Below are positions 58,240 to 64,000 of a DNA stretch of 64,000 nt, in pieces. Position numbers and translations under genes: made by a program. This stretch comes from Mauremys mutica. Lineage: Eukaryota; Chordata; Testudines; Geoemydidae. Where the stretch lies: positions 22,080,840-22,144,839 of the forward strand of contig NC_059077.1 of NCBI RefSeq assembly GCF_020497125.1, in the 5' to 3' direction. The notes under the pieces are model-generated. The model searched no databases and was not told the origin of the DNA. It worked only from the letters and a program-made list of their open reading frames with translations. Within the stretch, counting starts at the first letter, position 1; each line of letters starts with the position of its first letter.

Positions 58240-58858
58240 CAGCCCCACCAACCCTTCCCCCAGCAAGGGTCCCGGTCTGCACACTGCCAACCGATGCCCA
58301 CTCCCAGTGCCAGCAGGGGTCCCAGTCCATGTGCTGCTGCCCACCCAAGCACTAGCAGGGGTCCTGGGTCACATGCCGCCACCCACTCCCTCCCCACCAG
58401 TGCCAGCAGGGGTCCTGGGTCCCTGGCTGCACATCGTTGCCTGGGACCCCCCAGCGCCAGCAGGGACATGGGACACACTCTGCTGCCCCCCCAGCACCAG
58501 TGGGGGTCCCAGGTTGTGTGCCGCTGCCCACCTCCGCCCCCCGCAGCGCTAGTGGGGGTCCCAGGTTGTGTGCTGCTTCCCTCCCCCCCAGCGCTAGTGG
58601 GGGTCCCGGGTTGTGTGCTGCTGCCTGCCCCCCCAGCACCAGTGGGGGTCTCGGGTCACGCACCGCTGCCCACCCCACCCTAGCTCCAGCGGGCGTCCCA
58701 GGTCGTGCACTACTGCCCGCCCACCGCTGCCGCCACCTGCCCCCCTCCCCCAGAACCAATTGGGGTCCCGGGCCATCCGCTGCTGCCCACCTCCCTCCCA
58801 GCACCCGCGGCACTCCCGGAGTGGCCCCCAGCACCTGCGGCCCCCCCAGCCCAAGTTT
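58240..58858. repeat. GC-rich minisatellite, ~50-60-bp unit
   Basis: About ten imperfect units of the form 'cagcgccagcaggggtcccg' + 'ggtcgtgtgctgctgcccacc' repeat. Units from 58497 to 58660 ('gctagtgggggtcccaggtt') are most alike. Several frames are open on both strands only because of composition. Confidence 0.85.
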
Positions 58859-59293
58859 TAGTTAAGGCTGTATAGGAGGGCTGTTGATTAATCGCAGTCC
58901 ACTCATGCGTTTAACTCACAAAAAAAAAGTAATCGCGATTAAAACATTTTAATTGTGATTAGTCGTAGTTTTAATCACACTGTTAAACAATAGAATCCCA
59001 ATTGAAATGTATTAAATATTTTTTGGATGTTTTTCTACATTTTCAAATATATTGACTTCAATTACAACACAGAATATGAAGTGTACATTGCTCACTTTAT
59101 ATTATTATTTTTTATTACAAATATTTGCATTGTAAAAATGATACAAGAAATAGTATTTTTCAATTTACCTCATACAAGTACTGTAGTGCAATCTCTTTAT
59201 TGTGAAAATGCAACTTACAAATGCAGATTTTTTTTTTTTACATAACTGCTCTCAAAAACAAAACTGTGTAAAACTTTAGAGCCTACAAGTCCA

Positions 59294-59512
59294 CTACTTC
59301 TTGTTCAGCCAACTGCTAAGACAAACAAGTTTGTTTACATTTAGGGGACATAATGCTGCCCGCTTCTTATTTACAATATCACTTGAAAATGAGAACAGGT
59401 GTTTGCATGGCACTTTTTTAGTCGGCATTGCAAGGTATTTATGTGCCAGATATGCTAAAGATTCATATGCCCCTTCATGCTTCGGCCACCATTCCAGAGG
59501 ACATACTTCCAT
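59294..59512 (-). pseudogene. hAT dimerisation domain, left arm of foldback
   Basis: An open frame of 72 residues: CPLEWWPKHEGAYESLAYLA, then KYLAMPTKKVPCKHLFSFSS and ALCPLNVNKLVCL. This is the classic hAT C-terminal dimerisation domain (LEWW … YP/ES-LA-LA-KYL … P … R/KHLFS … L-P-NV-LV-L). It faces away from the middle segment, so it cannot be read as one protein with it. Confidence 0.8.
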
Positions 59513-59539
59513 GCTGATGACGCTCGTTAAAAAAATAAT

Positions 59540-59908
59540 GTGTTAAATATATTTGTGACTGAACTCCTTGGGGGGGAATTGTATGCCTCCTGCTCTGTTT
59601 TACCCGCATTCTGCCATATATTTCATGTTATAGCCGTCTTGGATGATGACCCAGCACATGTTGTTCATTTTAAGAACACTTTCACTGCAGATTTGACTAA
59701 ATGCAAAGAAGGTACCAATGTGAGAGTTCTGAAGATAGATACAACACTCGACTCAAGGTTTAAGAATCTGAAGTGCCTTCGAAAATCTGAGAGGGACGAG
59801 GTGTGGAGCATGCTTTCAGATGTCTCAAAAGAGCAGCACTCTGATTTTGAAACTACAGAACCCGAACCACCAAAAAAAGAAAACCAATCTTCTGCTGGTG
59901 GCAACTGA
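59540..59908 (+). pseudogene. hAT (ZBED1-like) transposase core fragment
   Basis: 122 residues. AVLDDDPAHVVHFKNTF and KIDTTLDSRFKNLKCLRKS / ERDEVWSMLSDVSKE are landmarks of the hAT core before the dimerisation domain, followed by PEPPKKENQSSAGG and a stop. The dimerisation region continues on + from about 59990 (LEWWLKHEGTYESLAHLARK) with a frame break. The RNase H-like first catalytic part is absent. Confidence 0.75.
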
Positions 59909-60665
59909 CTGAGATGATGAAAATGAATATGTGTCCATCTGCGCTGTTTTGGATCGTTATTGAGCAGAACACATCATCAGAATGGACTCCTGTCCTCTGG
60001 AATGGTGGCTGAAGCATGAAGGGACATATGAATCTTTAGCACATCTGGCACGTAAATATCTTGCGATGTTGGCTATAACAGTGCCATGAAAACGCCTGTT
60101 CTCACTTTCAGGTGACGTAAACAAGAAGCGGGCAGCATTATCTCCTGCAAATGTAAACAAACTTGTTTATCTGTGCGATTGGCTGAATAAGAAGTAGGGC
60201 TGAGTGGACTTGTAGGCTCTAAAGTTTTACATTGTTTTATTTTTGAATGCAGGTTTTTTTGTACATGATTGTACATTTGTAAGTTCAATTTTAACGATAA
60301 AGAGATTGCATGACAGTACTTGTAATTGGGGAATTGAAAAATACTATTTCTTTTGATTTTTACAGTGCAAATATTTGTAATAAAAATAAATATAAAGTGA
60401 GCACTGTACATTTTGTATTCTGTGTTGTAATTGAAATCAATATATTTGAAAATGTAGAAAAACACCCAAAAATATTTAAACAAATGGTATTCTGTTTTTA
60501 ACAGTGCTATTAATTGTGATTAATTTTTTTTAATCGCTTGACAGCCCTATTATATAGTAAAAGTCATGGATAGGTCACGGGGTGTGAATTTTTGTTTACT
60601 GCCCATAACCTGTCCATGACTTTTACTAAAAATACCTGTGACTAAAATGTAGCCTTACCCATAAT

Positions 60666-63600
60666 ATTGTGTACTATGGAAATTGTGAGTTGTGATCCAG
60701 CCCATAAGCAACCCTTAAGAGTTGCCATAAATTAGAACTACTTCATCTCATGCTGGGATGGAAGCATTTTAGCTCTGTGATGGGATGTACTTGCCCCACA
60801 CTGGACATGAACGGGTTAACCCCACAACTCTGGGCAGAGGAAGTCATGCCCCCTTGTCCCTGCTGCAACTCCAACAGTTGCAGCAGAATAAAAGGGAGCA
60901 GCCCAGTTCATTCTAGGGTGATTGTTGGAGAGGAAGGATGACCTTGCAGTCCAGAATCCAGGTGACAAAATGCCACTTTTGTACTTCCTAACCAGTCACA
61001 GCACAGAATTGGTCTCCATGTTTTAATAAAATAGCCTAATCATGTGGCAACAACTTACAATGAATATTTAAACAAAAACCTAAATGTACTCGTCACCATT
61101 TGATTGCTTACTCATTTTTCTCTATTCATGCAATGAAGTAGACTAGTCAGTTACACTTTTTTTATAGTGAATTTCTGATCATTTTTACTCTTGAGATGTC
61201 AGACATGGGCAAAATACTCCAGTTGTTGGTTTGAAAACACTTCAGAGGAATGTTTATATCCCAACCAATCAATCTTTTCATTTTTGGAATTTTAAAAAAA
61301 ATTGAATTTTTTATTTTTAGGATTAGCTGGATAATGAGAACATCCACCGTTAGATTAGAAAAGGAAAACTATATATAAGGGATATCATCCCTCACGCTGA
61401 AGGACATAAATCAACATCTAAGGCCCTTTCTAGACTGGGGTTTAAAGATGTGTTGTTAAAATGTGCTAGTGAACACACTCCAACTAACCTTTGAAGAGTG
61501 TAGTGTTGACACGGCAGCATATTCTTTAACAAATGCTAGGCTGTAACACGACCGGCTTAACATGCGTTAAAGACAGCATGGCTTGTCTACACTAGACTTT
61601 TCAAATGTGTTCGGATGTTTAGCTGAGATTTTAACAACACACTTTTTATTCTAGATGAGATAAGTGATGGGGGTTAGGAGAAGGAATTTCCCATTTGGCT
61701 GGCTATTCCCTAATTGTCCACTATGGGGGTCTCCTGTACCTTCCTCTGAAATATCCGGTGCTGGCCGTTGTCAGAAGCCCCAACTCAGGAAAGCACTTAA
61801 GCACATGCCTGATTTTAAGCATGTGCTTAAGTCCCAGTGACTTAAATAGGACTTAAGCATGTACTTATGTGTTGACATGCCTATGGATGTTTTCCTGTAT
61901 CAGGGCCAGAGATAGGATACTGGGCTGCTGGTTTGATTTGGTATGACAGTTCCTGTTCCTAAAAACTTGTCTCACAATCTGTACTTTGGGCTTAAGTCAA
62001 CTTGATGGTGTGTCCTTTTATTAGTAATGATTATAAATTAATGCTTATTAAATATACCATTTAAGTAGGAAAAAGTGATGGTGTCATATTGTGAGAATCA
62101 GCTGTAAGGCTCCAAAATTCCTCACATTTACCCTAATTATCTTTCATTTGGGACAGGATGGAGGGTGGTGCCTGTATGCATATTTGTTGATTTGATCTTG
62201 GAACCTGAACACACAGTTCACAGTGTTTTTTGTTTTGTTTTTCTTGTTTTTGTTTTAATAAATTGTCTTCTTTACCAATATAACTCTACCACCTATGCCT
62301 GAATTTTGGAGCATAGGTTTTTATGTTAGCAGCAAATTGCGAGTAGGAAAGGCTGGTTTATTTCCTTTCTTTTACCAGTAATAGAGGATATTTCAGAGGA
62401 AATTACTATGTATAGAACACGACAAAATATTTTGTTCCCATTGTGCTGGAATGTGTCTAGAACAGAGAAACTATACTTAAGATTACAAAAAAAGAAAAAA
62501 AAAAAAGAAAAAAGGGAAATAACAACATGGGGTTGTCTGCAGTGCAATAAGGAAAACAGAAAAACACCAGAAGAAGCATCCTGAAAATATGCTTTCTACA
62601 TGTGTTAAATATTTTAACACTTGAAGGCTTTCATTTCAAAAACAGCAGACCCACTGTTTTTACAATTCCTTATTTTTCTGAGGAGAATGTGGCATTACAA
62701 TATTTGTAGAACACTCCACGCCAGTTATAAAGGTAGTTGATTGTGGTTACTTTGACAAATACAGAGGAATCAGCATGTGGATTGCCTGGACGAATATACA
62801 ATTTATTTTTTTGTAAGTAAAATATCTATAAAAGCAAGTCAGAGACACAGCCTTGCCATCTATTGTCTGGTTATTGGTCCATGGTACTGCAAGTACACAA
62901 TACACATAAAAATTATATTTAATTTTTTAAAAAATACATTGCATTGTACTTTGCAATTTTATAGGATATTATTTTATAGGATATTATTACAGCTTGTTTT
63001 TTTTTCTAACGATAAAACTTATTGTATTGATTGTTCAGTTTTGTAGCTAGCATTGTAATAGTGAAAAAATCTTTTTACGCTTAACAAAGATGAAGGGAGA
63101 AAGATATCTGGTTAATAGCACTTATTGCCATATCCTGGAGTTCCAAGATAAGAAATGTACGTAATTCCCAGAACATAGTTAGAGTAGGCAGCCCTTCTCC
63201 ACAGCAGCCCGGAGTCCCTGGACTTGGACTTCCAAGAGCTAAGCAGATCAAAGCAAGCATATCTATCACACTGAGGAGATGCCTTATAAAAAATGGAAAG
63301 GAAGGTGTATATTTTTTGCTGTTTTTAAAATTAAATAGGCAGCTGTATTGTTTTTTAAATTATTATAAAGAACAAGTTTAAGCTTTGTTGTAACGTGCGT
63401 TGTTTGCCAGGTTTGCTCAAGACCTGAACGCTTGTGTAGGAGGAACTCTTTGAGTTGTCTTCTTAAATGTCTTCATGCTGTTTCACATCTGATACTCCTT
63501 GATGAAACATAGGAGCCTTGTTTTATAACAGGCTTATTCAAAGTGATACAAGCTACGAAACTGAGCTCTTGGAAGAGTGTTACCCTTTTCATAATGTAAT

Positions 63601-64000
63601 AACAATACTGTAATTATACATAATAATTAATAATAGTGTGTAATAAGCATGTCATAAAAACAAATTTTATATTTCCAAGATCACTGCTTTTATAATTTAT
63701 ACTCAGGTAAAGGAGAAAATCCCTGGAAATATTCATTTTTAGGAGGGGGTTCATGAGACTTGACATTTTAGTGAAAGGGGTTCACAGGTTGTTAAAGTTT
63801 GGGAACCACTGTAATAGAACATGCTCATCGTTGCCGGTTCTTGTGAATAATGTGACTTTTAGCCCTGGTGGTGGTCAGTTTGTGAAAAGCTTCAGCATTC
63901 ACCTGATTTTGGAGTGTCTGCTTTTTGAAAGTGGTTATAGTCTAGTGGAAGGTGTGCTAAACTGCAAGCACACAAGTTCTGGTCTTGATTGTTCCACTGA
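60666..64000. other. Intergenic; few repeat fragments
   Basis: No gene seen. A Harbinger-like left end 'taaggccctttctagact' is at 61420, and a complementary 'ggcttgtctacactagac' is near 61590. A palindromic 'aagcacatgcctgattttaa' / 'gcatgtgcttaag' repeat is at 61795-61870. Simple A-rich runs are at 62488-62512. A truncated hAT end (…GTTTGGGAACCACTG, 63805-63813) lies near the right edge. Confidence 0.4.
63740..63814. repeat. Truncated hAT 3' end
   Basis: Ends 'agtttgggaaccactg', the reverse complement of the CAGTGGTTCCCAAAC terminal repeat of a Charlie-like hAT family. No matching left end is found nearby. Confidence 0.55.

Larger units (their letters stand above)
58876..60549 (+). mobile_element. 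Foldback hAT derivative, copy 2 (1674 bp)
   Basis: Ends GAGGGCTGTTGATTAATCGC and TTAATCGCTTGACAGCCCTA. Flanks CTGTATAG (58868-58875) and TTATATAG (60550-60557), 6 of 8. The left arm (58876-59525) is the reverse complement of the right arm (59977-60549) over about 550-600 bp, each carrying the hAT C-terminal dimerisation region and 3' end. The unique middle encodes a transposase segment on +. The architecture and inner junction match copy 1. Confidence 0.88.
57823..60657. mobile_element. hAT-type element with nested hAT and minisatellite
   Basis: Ends TAAGGCTGCATG and ATGTAGCCTTA; flanks CCCATAAC (57815-57822) and CCCATAAT (60658-60665), 7 of 8. It contains a module with paired CCAAT boxes (58101-58133), a GC-rich minisatellite, and the foldback hAT copy 2 (58876-60549). 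The right end (60558-60657) is itself palindromic around 'gtaaaagtcatggataggtc'. It shares this family with 8896-9061. Confidence 0.75.

Noticed and set aside
58053..58865. Many open frames of 80-160 codons on both strands
   Set aside because: Translation of the GC-rich minisatellite; no start context, domain or conservation across units.

Overview
This is vertebrate nuclear DNA, almost entirely intronic or intergenic and dense in transposable elements. The host is most likely a non-avian reptile, and a turtle is my best guess. I infer this from the mix: chicken-repeat-1 (CR1) LINEs, old MIR and L2 copies, young PIF/Harbinger and hAT DNA transposons, a DIRS tyrosine-recombinase retrotransposon, and Gypsy-like LTR elements with short LTRs. 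No bacterial-style genes are present.

The only host gene I recognise is the last coding exon of SUB1 (PC4, a transcription coactivator) at 5090-5169 on the + strand. Positions 1-5089 are its last intron, and 5170 to about 8.8 kb is AT-rich and may be a long 3' UTR. The earlier SUB1 exons are not in the window. I found no other host exon; the rest looks like the intergenic region downstream of SUB1.

Layout: (1) 0-12 kb: SUB1 intron, exon and 3' flank, with a decayed hAT BED-finger fragment, a Harbinger MITE, a CR1 tail and a small hAT MITE. (2) 13.6-16.5 kb: a foldback hAT derivative split by a CR1 and by a Harbinger MITE. (3) 18-22 kb: L2 and MIR copies, a solo LTR, and a 666-bp hAT element with a perfect 8-bp target duplication. 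(4) 22.9-27.5 kb: a decayed DIRS element, with a second non-autonomous DIRS-like unit carrying a ~175-bp tandem array inserted between its RNase H and tyrosine recombinase parts. (5) 27.6-30 kb: CR1, another LINE fragment, and a MITE containing a 70-bp hAT MITE. (6) 30.48-34.83 kb: an apparently complete Harbinger element with an intact DDE transposase, an intact two-exon Myb/MADF-like partner on the opposite strand and a third intact small ORF. (7) 36.3-44.9 kb: a solo LTR, then a nested stack. A Tigger/mariner-type element holds a solo LTR and a broken LTR-like sequence, which in turn holds a 3.45-kb non-autonomous LTR retrotransposon with near-identical LTRs. (8) 45-51 kb: a decayed ZMYM-type hAT transposase fragment, a MITE, and three hAT-type elements with target duplications. 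(9) 57.8-60.7 kb: an hAT element containing a GC-rich minisatellite and a second copy of the foldback hAT family.

The most notable points are the possibly still competent Harbinger element with its extra ORF; the foldback hAT family, whose two copies share the same internal junction; the DIRS-in-DIRS nesting; and the reuse of one internal sequence module, with paired CCAAT boxes, by hAT elements that have different terminal repeats. Target-site duplications were read directly by eye. Family names rest on remembered motif knowledge, and no database search was run.
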